Notes: generated by a model not told the origin, from the letters alone. A DNA stretch of 42,575 nucleotides from Pedobacter cryoconitis (GCF_014207135.1 NZ_JACHCC010000018.1:1-42575), one strand, 5' to 3'; positions 17,101-26,461 are shown, counted from the first letter of the stretch. Numbers and translations are program-made.

Positions 17101-18189
17101 TTTGTTTTTCTGATAAGAGATGAAGTGGGTAATATAAGGATGGGCAATATTAACACCACCAAAATAAGTGCCGATCCAGATCGATTCATTTTGATCCCTG
17201 AACATACTGTAAACCGAATTCTGACTTAAACTTTTCCTGTTTTCGGACGCATTCTGATAAGAGATGGCTGTGCCGGTTTGGGGATCCATGACACTGACCC
17301 CTTCCAGGCTTCCGATCCAGAGTTTACCAGTAGGATCGGAAATAATTGTCCGGATCACGTTGCTGACTATACTTTTCGGATCAGCGTTATGATTAAAAGA
17401 GGTGAAATTATTGGCCTGACGATTATAGCGGTTAATCCCTCCGTTTTGTGTCCCGATCCATAAAACGTGATTTTTATCTTCGGTTATACAGGTAATAAAG
17501 TTGTCACTGATGTCACCTGGATAGCCATGGGAGCTGAAATTTTCAAAAACTGGTTTGCCTTTAGAAAAGATAATTCTGGTTAGCCCCTTGGTTGAACCAA
17601 TCCACAATGCACCTTTTGTGTCCTGGTATATGCTCCGGATATTATTGGAAGGAAGTTGATTTTTACCAGCATATACTGACATTTTAAATGCCTTCCGATT
17701 TTTGATATCGAGCATTTTTAAACCGTATTCGGTTCCAACCCATAAATTACCTGCTTTATCCTCAGAGATACAAATGATTTTTCTTTCACCCGGATGTTTA
17801 ACTCTGCTGTTATCCTGTATAGGTTCAAAAGACTCCTTACTGTTATTATATTTTTGCAGACCTGCATCTGTACCTACCCAGAGCGTTCCTTTCCGGTCAT
17901 TGTATAGTGCATTGATATAATTATCATTTAAACTGCTGCTGTCCGAAGGGTTGTTCAGGAATACCTTAAAACCATAACCATCATAGCGGTTTAAGCCATG
18001 GCCAGTACCTAACCAGATGAAACCATCCCGGTCTTGTGTAATGGAAAGTACTCCATTATGAGACAATCCTTTTTCAATGTTCAGATGATCAAATAAAACC
18101 GGCTGCTGGGCATGAATGTTACCACAAACGAAACAAAAAAATAGCCAGCAAATGAAGAAGCGGCCTGGCCCGATAAGTTTGATGTGCAT
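14110..18189 (-). CDS. Hybrid two-component system regulator (HTCS) for the PUL
   Basis: A 1359-residue one-polypeptide sensor and regulator of the inner membrane. After a signal peptide (cleavage near IHAQ) come about 14 two-component propeller repeats of the form LWIGTxxGGxxxY, enough for two seven-bladed propellers. A Y_Y_Y domain (about 720-790) and one membrane span (about 800-822) follow. The cytoplasmic part holds a histidine kinase with phospho-acceptor His847 (SHEIRTPLTLI), an ATPase domain (NLLSNAFKFTPENG, GTGLGLSFSK), a receiver domain with phospho-acceptor Asp1156 (ISDVMMPEVDG) and a C-terminal AraC-type HTH (ISEIAYSVGFNDRKYFSLEFKKQFG). The periplasmic part typically binds an oligosaccharide released by the PUL. 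It is divergent from susC, with a candidate binding site in the 197-bp gap. Confidence 0.93.
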   Translation of the reverse strand: MHIKLIGPGRFFICWLFFCFVCGNIHAQQPVLFDHLNIEKGLSHNGVLSITQDRDGFIWLGTGHGLNRYDGYGFKVFLNNPSDSSSLNDNYINALYNDRKGTLWVGTDAGLQKYNNSKESFEPIQDNSRVKHPGERKIICISEDKAGNLWVGTEYGLKMLDIKNRKAFKMSVYAGKNQLPSNNIRSIYQDTKGALWIGSTKGLTRIIFSKGKPVFENFSSHGYPGDISDNFITCITEDKNHVLWIGTQNGGINRYNRQANNFTSFNHNADPKSIVSNVIRTIISDPTGKLWIGSLEGVSVMDPQTGTAISYQNASENRKSLSQNSVYSMFRDQNESIWIGTYFGGVNIAHPYITHFISYQKNKYESSISNNVISSILEDQKKNLWIGTEGGGVNYYNRKTGHYTAYLNNNMDISSLGSNLVKSIYEDKKGNIWIGTHGGGLDLFKAETQSFKRYLYYPETPIPDEIHAITEDEKQRLWIGTQRSGIILSNPQKTRFYPLNLPYVNQKLKNRSINVFLTDKERNTWIGTSDGLFFLDRSRKLLVTFKTGLTKSLKSSNIHCLMETKKGKIWVGTYFGGISYYDKANNRFITYTEKDGLPNNNVFGILEDEAENLWISTDNGLSMFNPASKTFKNYNVSDGLPGNQFNQNAFLKSTDGELFFGGYNGFTGFFTDKIQTNIKPARIVLTDFKLENQSVGINDKNELLQKNISLTDELVLEHNQNTITINFALLNYIKPEKNRYSYKLEGFEKNWNSVHTPAATYTNLPPGNYVFLVRGSNNDGVQSLNTRKLKISVLPPFYLTWWAYLFYACLIAGIIILALRYLLIRAVLKNEKENNAHKLEFFTNISHEIRTPLTLIIGPLEKIIEETRAQPNLNKELFLIKNNADRLMRLTTELLDFRKAESGKMVLQASPGNVVKFCREIFLVFQNMAIAEQISYSFHTTQEDIQLYFDKVQLEKVLFNLLSNAFKFTPENGQISLKLKAGQETVKIEVHNSGKGIPLENQPNLFNSFYQVAPMGNIGTGLGLSFSKSIMALHHGEIYFESKPDPLGKHGLTCFTIELKTGKDHFKPAELITDYIYYDDTSNYSVPSPGTIPLALTGEQDDTEKKYTILLAEDNAEIRGFVKEALSAKYKIYECEDGADGWEMAPDLIPDLIISDVMMPEVDGLEFCRRIKTDERTSHIPVILLTARSAYIHQVNGLETGADAYIIKPFNIRLLQLTIDNLLNAREKLRLKYGQTVTLEPQNLIINTTEQFFLQNLIRIIESHLGDTEFGVPDLAAEIGMSQPVLYKKIRSLTGLSVNDFIKSFRLKQAARLLKTGGLSISEIAYSVGFNDRKYFSLEFKKQFGISPTDYIQSETTDR

Positions 18190-18254
18190 GGTTTTGGTAT
18201 TTCCCGGTAAATTATTTGATAAACAGCCTCGTTACGCAATTATAAGCTTAATTT

Positions 18255-18291
18255 TTATAAAATTACCCCTATATAATTATAAAATTACCCC
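18255..18291 (+). promoter_or_regulatory. 15-bp direct repeat, candidate HTCS binding site
   Basis: TTATAAAATTACCCC is present at 18255-18269 and again, identical, at 18277-18291. The 22-bp offset is two helical turns, so a tandem AraC-type dimer could bind one face. The downstream copy ends 21 bp before the -7 box at 18313, i.e. at the -33 position, as expected for an activator touching RNA polymerase. Confidence 0.65.
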
Positions 18292-18312
18292 CTCTCAATT
18301 CGCCCTGACGTA

Positions 18313-18320
18313 TATGTTTG
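18313..18320 (+). promoter_or_regulatory. Candidate -7 box of the susC promoter
   Basis: TATGTTTG matches TAnnTTTG. No good -33 element is present at the normal distance; the direct repeat occupies that position, as in activator-dependent promoters. The transcript would start near 18327, leaving a leader of about 60 nt. Confidence 0.45.
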
Positions 18321-18386
18321 TTTTATGTCCTCCACGCTTTTCGGCATAGAAGGGGGCATAAGAACCTAACCAAATAATTATTAATT

Positions 18387-21300
18387 ATGAAGAAACTATA
18401 CCTTGATTTTATGAGGGGTAACTTAATGTTTATAGTGTTTTTTTGTAGCACTTTAATCTTGTTGACACCCTCTTCTTTATTTGCACAAAGCAAAGTAATT
18501 TCGGGAACCGTCACTGACGAAAAACAACTACCGGTTCCTGGTGTATCTGTTGTGGTTAAAGGAACTAAACGATCTACACAAACCGATGGTAGCGGTAAGT
18601 ATAAAATTCAGGCCGAAGCCAATTCGGAACTTGTTTTTACAGCTATCGGATTTACTACACAAACTGTACCGGCAGGAGCTGGCGGACAGGTCGACGTCAG
18701 GTTATCAATTGCCAGTACAGGGTTGAATGAAATTGTGGTGGTGGGCTATGGTACCCAAAAGAAAGTAAATGTAATCGGATCTATCTCTACGATCAGTGCA
18801 AAATCACTCGAAAACAGACCAATTACTAATTTGTCATCCGGACTTGCCGGTTTAAGTGCCGGGGTAGCAGTGAATCAGACTTCGGGCAAACCAGGATCTG
18901 ATGGAGCTACAATCAGGATCAGGGGATCAGGAACGCTGAATAACAATAACCCTTTAGTGATTATAGATGGTATTTCCGGTACGATGGATGCGGTTAATCC
19001 AAATGATGTAGAGAGTATGTCCTTACTTAAGGATGCAGCAGCAGCTTCAATTTACGGCTCCCTGGCGGCAAATGGTGTAATTCTGATTACAACGAAAAAA
19101 GGGTCAAATAACAAGCTCAATATTAATTATTCCAGCTTGTTTTCTTCGGCCAGACCAGGGAGTATCCCGACATTTGTTTCAGATTATATTACGCACATGA
19201 GACTGGTTAACCAGGGTTATAGTAACCTGGGGCAGACACCGGTCTATACTGATGCGACTATAGCACTCTGGGCAGCTGCAAATGCAAACCCAAACGGATT
19301 GACTGCACAGGGGATTCCCAATTCGGTAGCTTATCCCAATACTGACTGGGGAAAAACAATATTTGAAAATAACCTTGTTCAGCAGCATAATCTTTCAGTG
19401 AGTGGTGGAAATGAAAATACACAGTTTTTACTTTCGGCAGGTTATTTAAACAATCCGGGTGTGATGGCTAATACGGGTTCTGATCGCTATCAGTTAAGGA
19501 TTAATTTACAGTCTAAAGTCACTAAGTTCCTGACACTAGGTACACAGACCTTTGCCTCTTTGCAGGATTACGGACCAGCCAGCACAGACAATGCATTTAA
19601 CTTTCTTCGTCAGACCACACCAGGAGTTTACCCGGTTTACAATGGATTGTATGGTTTTCCTTCTGCGGCCGAAGAATCAGCTACAGCAAATAATATCTTA
19701 ACTTATTTATACAGTTCCGGTGGAAAAGATCAGGAGTCCAGATTCAATACTACTGTTTTTGCGAAACTTGATATTTATAAAGGATTGAGTTTTGAAACCA
19801 GGTTTAATTATCAGACTCGTTTTGAAGAGAAAAATGCGCATAGCAATACTTTCGAAAAATGGAACTTTGCCACAAATACGTTGAAAGTTCCGGCAACAAC
19901 GCCAGATCAGTTAAGTACTTCTTATGCCTTTAATAAAAACTACAGCACGACTATCGATAATGTTTTAAGGTATAACACCACTATTGCCGAAAAACATGAT
20001 ATTGGTATTTTACTGGGGTATAACCAGAACTATTACAACTATTATACTTTTGATGCGACCAAAACAGGGTTAATAGATCAGTCGATCACCACTTTGGGAT
20101 CGGCCACAACGATGACATCCATCAATGGAGATGCTTATGATTATAGCATTCGTTCTTATTTTGGCCGTTTAAACTATGCTTTTAATAGCAAGTATCTGCT
20201 GGAGGGGGTTTTCCGTTACGATGGTTCTTCAAAATTCGCTCCTTCAAACCGCTGGGGTTTCTTTCCTGCCTTCTCGGCCGGCTGGCGTATTTCACAGGAA
20301 CCTTTTATGGAAAAGCTGAACAATTATGTCAGCAATCTGAAATTGAGGGCTTCCTGGGGGAAAACAGGGAATAACGTTATGAATATCGATCCTTCAAGAG
20401 GTAATTACGATTATCAGGCCTCTTATGGATCATCGGCCTATTCTTTTAATGGTTTGCCGGTGAATGGACTAATCCAGTCGAAATTCGCTAATAGTGACCT
20501 GAAATGGGAAACTACCACTTTATCTAATATTGGTCTGGACGGGATGCTGTTTAAAGGAGCAGTTAATTTCGAACTGGATTTATACAACAAGTATACGAAT
20601 GGTATTTTATACATTCCTACTATTCCGCTGACTGTTGGTACAGCCACAGCGGCAACCAAAAATATTGCAGAGATATCTAACAAAGGGTTAGAACTCACCC
20701 TGGGTTATAATGGGAAATCGGGTGATTTCAAATATGGTGCGACGGTAAATTTTGCTTATAATTTTAACCGGGTAGAGAAATATAAAGGTGCATTACAACA
20801 GGGCTATACCACAGATGTAAATGGTAACCCTGTTTACAGTTCAAATCTGGGTAGTGTTTCCAATGGTACAGTCATCCGTATTATCGAAGGACATACTGCA
20901 AATGAGTACTATCTGTATAATGTGTACAAGGGCAGCGGTACTTATACAAATCCCGATGGGAGTGTGAATATCAAAGGTGGGCCTAAGGACGGAATGATCC
21001 GTACACCACAGGATATGGCCTGGGTACAAAGTATGATCGCCGCAGGATACACATTTATGCCGGCTGGCGGAGTAGCCAAAAACAAACTTTATTATGGTGA
21101 TTTAATCTATGCGGATAATAATGGAGATGGGATCTATGGGAATACCTATGACCAGTCCTTTACCAAGGCCTCTTCAACACCAAAATACAATTTCGGTTTG
21201 CAGCTGAACTTTGCCTACAAAGGATTTGACCTGTTTATGTTATGGGCCGGAAGTGCCGGAATGAAATATTACTGGAACGTTACTGGTTATAACAACTCTA

Positions 21301-21698
21301 TTGTATCCCTGGGAAATGCAGTAAGTACACTGATTGCTAATGATCATTACTATTACAATGATGCCAATCCTTCTGATCCTGCGAATAATATAACAGCTCA
21401 TTATCCAAGGCTGAAAAATACTACTGATGTTCAGAATGCAGGGGTAGCCAGTGATTTCTATTTGTATAATGCCTCGTACTTAAAATTGAAAAACTTACAG
21501 ATCGGCTATACTATCCCGGGCAGGCTAACCAAAAAAGCAGCTATCAGCAGAGCCAGAATATACCTTTCCGGAGAGAATTTATGGACAATTACCAAGTATC
21601 CGGGACTTGATCCTGAGTTGGGAGCAACAAATGCAACAGCAGGGGTGAGTTATCCGACGCTGCGCCAGTATTCATTGGGTTTAAATGTGACATTTTAA
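18387..21698 (+). CDS. SusC/RagA-family TonB-linked outer-membrane transporter
   Basis: 1103 residues. A signal peptide (cleaved after LFAQ) is followed by a carboxypeptidase-regulatory-like domain (about 36-115: SGTVTDEKQLPVPGVSVVVKG, TDGSGKY). The SusC hallmark NEIVVVGYGTQKK comes next, then a plug (about 120-240, with PLVIIDGISG, SLLKDAAAASIYGSLAANGVILITTKKG) and a large barrel ending in an aromatic residue (NVTF). It forms the pore through which oligosaccharides of the target glycan enter the periplasm, with the SusD protein encoded 12 bp downstream as the lid. It is the first gene of the PUL and lies behind a candidate HTCS-regulated promoter. Family identity is secure; the ligand is inferred from the enzymes downstream. 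Confidence 0.95.
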   Translation: MKKLYLDFMRGNLMFIVFFCSTLILLTPSSLFAQSKVISGTVTDEKQLPVPGVSVVVKGTKRSTQTDGSGKYKIQAEANSELVFTAIGFTTQTVPAGAGGQVDVRLSIASTGLNEIVVVGYGTQKKVNVIGSISTISAKSLENRPITNLSSGLAGLSAGVAVNQTSGKPGSDGATIRIRGSGTLNNNNPLVIIDGISGTMDAVNPNDVESMSLLKDAAAASIYGSLAANGVILITTKKGSNNKLNINYSSLFSSARPGSIPTFVSDYITHMRLVNQGYSNLGQTPVYTDATIALWAAANANPNGLTAQGIPNSVAYPNTDWGKTIFENNLVQQHNLSVSGGNENTQFLLSAGYLNNPGVMANTGSDRYQLRINLQSKVTKFLTLGTQTFASLQDYGPASTDNAFNFLRQTTPGVYPVYNGLYGFPSAAEESATANNILTYLYSSGGKDQESRFNTTVFAKLDIYKGLSFETRFNYQTRFEEKNAHSNTFEKWNFATNTLKVPATTPDQLSTSYAFNKNYSTTIDNVLRYNTTIAEKHDIGILLGYNQNYYNYYTFDATKTGLIDQSITTLGSATTMTSINGDAYDYSIRSYFGRLNYAFNSKYLLEGVFRYDGSSKFAPSNRWGFFPAFSAGWRISQEPFMEKLNNYVSNLKLRASWGKTGNNVMNIDPSRGNYDYQASYGSSAYSFNGLPVNGLIQSKFANSDLKWETTTLSNIGLDGMLFKGAVNFELDLYNKYTNGILYIPTIPLTVGTATAATKNIAEISNKGLELTLGYNGKSGDFKYGATVNFAYNFNRVEKYKGALQQGYTTDVNGNPVYSSNLGSVSNGTVIRIIEGHTANEYYLYNVYKGSGTYTNPDGSVNIKGGPKDGMIRTPQDMAWVQSMIAAGYTFMPAGGVAKNKLYYGDLIYADNNGDGIYGNTYDQSFTKASSTPKYNFGLQLNFAYKGFDLFMLWAGSAGMKYYWNVTGYNNSIVSLGNAVSTLIANDHYYYNDANPSDPANNITAHYPRLKNTTDVQNAGVASDFYLYNASYLKLKNLQIGYTIPGRLTKKAAISRARIYLSGENLWTITKYPGLDPELGATNATAGVSYPTLRQYSLGLNVTF

Positions 21699-21710
21699 AG
21701 GTTAGAAAAC

Positions 21711-23471
21711 ATGAAGAGGATTTTAATAATTATATCAGCTCTCGCAGTCCTGACGGGATGTAAAAAGAACTATCTGGACACTGCACCTTATTCATCAGTG
21801 GCATCAGATAAAATGTGGACGACAGATAATCTGACTGATCAGGGAATCAGCGGGGTTTATACTGCACTGCGTTTAGGAATTAATACCAGTGGCGCATCTG
21901 GACTCGAACTATATCAGATGGACCGCTATGCTTTTACAGGGCAGACAACCGGAGCAGAATCGATGATGACCGGTACAATTACTACTGGCGACGGAAACTT
22001 CAGTAATACCTGGCAAAATATGTATGAAGGGATACAACGCGCAAATGATGCGATCAAAAATATCCCTTTGAAATCTCCTTCTGCCGACACGAAGAAAAGC
22101 CGTTATATTGCAGAATCTAAATTTCTGCGGGCTTATTTCTATCTGAGATTAAATCAGTTGTATAAAGGAGTCCCAATTTATTTGGAGCCTTTTACAGCTG
22201 ATCAGGCCACCAAAGCGCGTTCAACCGAAGATGAGGTCTGGACACAGGTTATTGCTGATCTGACTGCCTGTATTGCCGAACCTAATCTGCCGGACAGATA
22301 TCCTGCCGGTAATGCTTCATACGGACATGTGACTAAAGGAGCAGCCTATGCTTTACGTGGTAAAGCCTATCTCTATCAGCAAAAATGGGCACTGGCAGCG
22401 GCCGATTTCAGTAAGGTTAAAGATGCCGGTTATAGCTTGTTCCCAAATTATACCACTTTGTTTAAAACTGCCAATGAACAAAGCAGTGAGATGATATTCT
22501 CGATTCAGAATATCGGCATTGCCGGTTCAGGATCAACCACACAGTTTTTCTGCGGTAGCAGATCTTCATTTGGTTCTTGCTGGAATACTTATCATGTCTC
22601 TCCGAACCTGGTTGATTTATATGAAAATGCAGATGGTTCTAAATTTAGCTGGGAAAGTATAATTCAGGGATATTCAGCCTTATCAGTAGCTGAACGTGAG
22701 GTTTATTTTTTAAGGAATAACCTGACAGCTGCCGAAATCGCTGCGGCCACGACCAGAGGGGCAAAAATGAGTCTGTATCTTCCAACCGGTAATGAGGCCC
22801 GTATTTTACAGGCTTATGCCAATCGTGATCCAAGATTAGCCGCCAATGTCATTACTCCTTATTCTACTTATGTCGGTGTTTATAATGGGATCAATGCGAC
22901 AGTAACTTCAAGATGGCCATATCGTGCCGAAGCTGCATTAAATGGTGATTTACGTACTGATACACAGAGTTATTTCTATTATTTATACAGGAAATTTGTT
23001 TATGAAGGTGCTTCAGAGACATTGGGCAGGGCTTATGGTCCGACTGATTTTCCGATTCTCAGATATGCCGATGTCTTATTAATGTGGGCTGAAGCTTTAA
23101 ATGAACAGGGAATGACTTCGGATGCACTGGCTAAAGTTAATGAAGTCAGAAGCAGGGCAGGAGCGGCATTGCTGCAAATGGGCAATAGCACGTTGGGTAC
23201 TTATGTGGCAGGTCAGACAGACATGAGAGAGCGGATCAGAAATGAACGTCGTGTAGAGTTTCCAAATGAAGGGATTAACTATTTTGATGAACTGCGTTGG
23301 AAAAGCTGGAAGGATAAAGTTTTTTATACAGGAAATGGTGTAAAGCAAATCTGGGGAAATACTGTCTATCCTTATTCATTTAAGGGAGATTATATCTATA
23401 CCTGGGCAATACCGCAGGTTGAACTGGAAAGAAATCCAAATCTTAAACAGAATCCGGGTTGGATTAATTAA
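21711..23471 (+). CDS. SusD/RagB-family glycan-binding lipoprotein
   Basis: 586 residues with a lipoprotein signal (MKRILIIISALAVLTGC, Cys17). SusD features: N-terminal NYLDTAPYSS, the TPR-bearing region (KSRYIAESKFLRAYFYLRL, GAAYALRGKAYLYQQKWALAAADFSKV), and the C-terminal RYADVLLMWAEALNE ... VNEVRSRAGA ... RIRNERRVEFPNEGINYFDELRWK blocks, with the end of the chain reading LKQNPGW. It sits on the cell surface as the hinged lid over SusC and captures the polysaccharide. It follows susC by 12 bp and precedes the GH16 gene by 43 bp. Confidence 0.95.
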   Translation: MKRILIIISALAVLTGCKKNYLDTAPYSSVASDKMWTTDNLTDQGISGVYTALRLGINTSGASGLELYQMDRYAFTGQTTGAESMMTGTITTGDGNFSNTWQNMYEGIQRANDAIKNIPLKSPSADTKKSRYIAESKFLRAYFYLRLNQLYKGVPIYLEPFTADQATKARSTEDEVWTQVIADLTACIAEPNLPDRYPAGNASYGHVTKGAAYALRGKAYLYQQKWALAAADFSKVKDAGYSLFPNYTTLFKTANEQSSEMIFSIQNIGIAGSGSTTQFFCGSRSSFGSCWNTYHVSPNLVDLYENADGSKFSWESIIQGYSALSVAEREVYFLRNNLTAAEIAAATTRGAKMSLYLPTGNEARILQAYANRDPRLAANVITPYSTYVGVYNGINATVTSRWPYRAEAALNGDLRTDTQSYFYYLYRKFVYEGASETLGRAYGPTDFPILRYADVLLMWAEALNEQGMTSDALAKVNEVRSRAGAALLQMGNSTLGTYVAGQTDMRERIRNERRVEFPNEGINYFDELRWKSWKDKVFYTGNGVKQIWGNTVYPYSFKGDYIYTWAIPQVELERNPNLKQNPGWIN

Positions 23472-23514
23472 TTTTATTAAGATATTTTAAATATTGATTA
23501 TTAATTGTCATTAG

Positions 23515-24333
23515 ATGAAACTACAATTTTTTGTGAAGGCCTGTTTCTTTTCTTTGGGGATGCTGGTTATCGTAAGTTATGCTGATGCACAGCAAGTTAA
23601 AAAAACTGGAAAAGACAGATCCGGACGTAAATTGATCTTTTCTGATGAGTTCAATTATAAAGGGCTTCCTGATAGTACCAAATGGACTTATGAAAGTGGT
23701 TTGGTACGTAATCAGGAGCCTCAGTATTATACTGTTAAGCGTCTGGAAAATGCCAGGGTGGAAAACGGACATCTGATTATTGAAGCCAGGAAAGAAGACT
23801 ATAAAGGAGCAGCATATACTTCGGCGAGTCTGATCACCCTGGGTAAAAAACATTTTAAGTACGGGCGTATAGAGGTGCGGGCGAAAGTTCCCAAAGGACT
23901 GGGCAGCTGGCCAGCAATATGGATGCTTGGAGAAAACCGTCAGCAGGTTAAATGGCCGAACTGCGGTGAAATTGATATTATGGAATATGTAGGTAAAGAT
24001 TCTACTCAGGTCTATGGTACTGTGCATTATGCTGATACGACCGGGAAATATCATTATAAAGGTGAAAAGCCAGTCGTTGGTTCTCCTGATGATGGATTTC
24101 ATATATATGCCATAGAATGGAATAAAGACAATATCTCCTTTTACTATGATCAGCTGCTCTACTTTGTTTTTGACTATAAAAAAGCAGCCTATGATCCGGG
24201 AACAATTTTTAATAAACCATTTTATCTGCTGCTTAACCTGGCTCTGGGTAAACAGGGTAATTTGGGTGGGCCTCTGGATAACAGGATTCTGCCTCTAAGA
24301 TATGAACTGGATTATGTTCGGGTCTATGAATAA
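23515..24333 (+). CDS. Glycoside hydrolase family 16 endo-enzyme
   Basis: 272 residues with a Sec signal peptide (MKLQFFVKACFFSLGMLVIV, cleaved near YADAQ). A single GH16 beta-jelly-roll carries the catalytic motif E-I-D-I-M-E, with nucleophile Glu152, assisting Asp154 and acid/base Glu157. Upstream is the WPAIWMLGEN substrate-cleft stretch, and the domain ends with LDYVRVYE as in laminarinase-like members. GH16 enzymes cut internal beta-1,3 or beta-1,4 bonds in glucans or galactans with retention; sequence alone does not settle which. No lipobox is visible, so it is probably periplasmic or secreted. Its last 8 nt overlap the start of the PL8 gene (ATGAATAA), suggesting coupled translation of the two backbone-cutting enzymes. 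Confidence 0.92.
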   Translation: MKLQFFVKACFFSLGMLVIVSYADAQQVKKTGKDRSGRKLIFSDEFNYKGLPDSTKWTYESGLVRNQEPQYYTVKRLENARVENGHLIIEARKEDYKGAAYTSASLITLGKKHFKYGRIEVRAKVPKGLGSWPAIWMLGENRQQVKWPNCGEIDIMEYVGKDSTQVYGTVHYADTTGKYHYKGEKPVVGSPDDGFHIYAIEWNKDNISFYYDQLLYFVFDYKKAAYDPGTIFNKPFYLLLNLALGKQGNLGGPLDNRILPLRYELDYVRVYE

Positions 24334-26434
24334 GGCCGGCTTAAAGATTTTTGCATTTCTGGTGGTGTGTTTGTTCAGTTTTGGGGCGAAGGCCGCGGCA
24401 GATCCTTACCAGCTCATTATGGACCGTATCAATGCGGATCTGCATCATGGACTGAATGAGGTAACACTCCAGACACAGGTTTCCGGGCAGGTAGCTCTGC
24501 TCAGAGAAGATGGCAGCTGGGCGGATATTGATTATTCCAATCCCAACTATGATCCCCTGGGTAGAATTAAGCTGATGGCGACAGCGTACAGTGGGATAAA
24601 TAATAAATTATATAACGATAGCCGTACTTATGCAGCTATCGTTAAATCACTTCAGTACTGGCTGGACCGGAACCCTAAAAATAAGAACTGGTGGTATAAT
24701 GATATTTTTTATCCTAAAGCAATCGGTGAAATTCTGATCCTGATGCGTTATGCTAAAACACCCTTGCCGGTGAGTCTGGAAAAAGCATTGATTATTCGGA
24801 TGACCCGTAAATTAAAAACGGGAGATTATGCAAATACTTCGGATGAAGCCCTGCATTATTTGTACAGGGCCTGTCTGACAGAACGTCAATCTACGCTGGA
24901 CTCTGCCTCAAAGTATTTATTCGAGCCGGTTTCTGTTATTGACGGAAAGGAAGGGGTACAGGTGGATAACAGCTATTTCCAGCATGGAAAACAGCAGGCA
25001 ATTGCAACATATGGAGCTGTATTTGCCGGTAATTCGGTGAATGCAGCATTCTATTTAAGAGGCACAGGTTATGCAATGCCTGATGATCAGTTGAAGATCC
25101 TGATTAATTATATCAAGGATACCTTTCTGCATACCCTGAGAGCATCCTTTTTTGATTTTAACGTTCGGGGACGTGGGATCAGCCGTAAAGATTCTTTAAA
25201 AGGCAGTGCAGGTGGAATACTGGATAAAGTAAAAATTCTGAGTCCTGAAAATGCAGTTTACTGGCTGGCAGCAGAAAAACGGATCACCGAGACCGAAGCC
25301 CCGGCTTATGGGATCACGCCATCAAACAGGATGTACTGGAAAAGCGGTTATACACTGCATATCCGTCCTGGTTATACTTTCAGTGTACAAACTGCTTCTT
25401 CAAGGACACTGAGAACCGAAAGAGGAAACAATGAAAATATTTTAGGTAAGTTTCTGCCAGACGGGGCAACTAACATTCAGTTGCGCGGGAACGAATATGC
25501 TAACCTGATGCCGGTCTGGGAATGGGATAAAATCCCTGGAGTGACCTGCAGAGATTATCCTGATGATGAAGGGGCAACGATTAAACAGGACTGGGGCATA
25601 CCAGGTACGACAGCATTTGTCGGTGGGGTCAGTGACGGATTATACGGGTTGTCTGTTTATGACCAATCCTATGATCAGGTCGGAGCTAAAAAAGCCTGGT
25701 TCTTTTTTGACCGGGAAATAGTCTGTCTGGGCGCTGGTATAAAGAGTGCTGCTGAAGAGGAAGTTAAGACTACTTTAAATCAGAGCTGGTTAAACGGGAA
25801 GGTGATTGTAGCTTCTGCGGGAGGTGGAATTAAAACAGTAGAAAATGCTGAACAGAAAAATACAGATCCTTTATGGGTATGGCATGATGCTATAGGTTAT
25901 TTCTTTCCATTTGGTGGTAATTTAACCATTAGTAGTCAGGTACAAACCGGCAGTTGGTACCGCATCAATCAGTTTCAGCCAAAGGACGAGCTGAAGGATC
26001 AAGTGTTTAAGCTTTCTTTAAGTCATGGGAATCAGCCTGTTAATGGGCATTATGCCTATGTCGTTGTACCGGGTTTGAAAGAAGCTGATATGAGGAAAGG
26101 TTATGAGTTGTCTAAAATACAGATCCTGGAAAATACGGAAGACCTCCAGGCTGTAGCTAACCGGGATGCAGATATTTTGCAATTGGTTTTCTATAAACCA
26201 GGGGTCTTGAAAACAAGTGATTTGACCATGCAGTCGGATAAAGCCTGTACTATTCTGATTCGTGGCCTGTACACTAAAACTCCGGTAATCTATATAGCCG
26301 ATCCGGCACAGGAAAACAGTCAGATACAATTGCAATTCTACTTACCGGGATTAAAAAAGGTAAAAAAGATGAATTGTGTAATGCCCGGTGGGCCACTTTC
26401 AGGTTCTACGTTAAAAATGATCATAAATGAATAA
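24326..26434 (+). CDS. Polysaccharide lyase family 8
   Basis: 702 residues with a signal peptide (cleaved near GAKAA). It has an (alpha/alpha) toroid N-terminal half and beta-sandwich C-terminal half, the PL8 layout of hyaluronate, chondroitin AC and xanthan lyases. The catalytic set is intact: His220 and Tyr229 (DNSYFQHG...TYG, spaced 9 as in chondroitinase AC), Arg283/Arg287 (GRGISR), and Glu390 with Asn393 (EYAN, spaced 3). It cleaves the bond to a uronic acid by beta-elimination, leaving a 4,5-unsaturated uronate at the new non-reducing end. The ATG at 24326 is preferred because the protein then starts with a signal peptide. With no sulfatase or hexosaminidase nearby, the substrate is probably a glucuronate-containing exopolysaccharide rather than chondroitin or hyaluronan, but this is inference. 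Confidence 0.92.
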   Translation: MNKAGLKIFAFLVVCLFSFGAKAAADPYQLIMDRINADLHHGLNEVTLQTQVSGQVALLREDGSWADIDYSNPNYDPLGRIKLMATAYSGINNKLYNDSRTYAAIVKSLQYWLDRNPKNKNWWYNDIFYPKAIGEILILMRYAKTPLPVSLEKALIIRMTRKLKTGDYANTSDEALHYLYRACLTERQSTLDSASKYLFEPVSVIDGKEGVQVDNSYFQHGKQQAIATYGAVFAGNSVNAAFYLRGTGYAMPDDQLKILINYIKDTFLHTLRASFFDFNVRGRGISRKDSLKGSAGGILDKVKILSPENAVYWLAAEKRITETEAPAYGITPSNRMYWKSGYTLHIRPGYTFSVQTASSRTLRTERGNNENILGKFLPDGATNIQLRGNEYANLMPVWEWDKIPGVTCRDYPDDEGATIKQDWGIPGTTAFVGGVSDGLYGLSVYDQSYDQVGAKKAWFFFDREIVCLGAGIKSAAEEEVKTTLNQSWLNGKVIVASAGGGIKTVENAEQKNTDPLWVWHDAIGYFFPFGGNLTISSQVQTGSWYRINQFQPKDELKDQVFKLSLSHGNQPVNGHYAYVVVPGLKEADMRKGYELSKIQILENTEDLQAVANRDADILQLVFYKPGVLKTSDLTMQSDKACTILIRGLYTKTPVIYIADPAQENSQIQLQFYLPGLKKVKKMNCVMPGGPLSGSTLKMIINE

Positions 26435-26461
26435 GCCAGAAAATAATAGAACAACAAGACG

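Noticed and set aside
23521..24102. 193-codon open frame on the minus strand within the GH16 gene
   Set aside because: It is antisense to a gene with clear catalytic residues and its translation shows no recognisable domain; a shadow frame.
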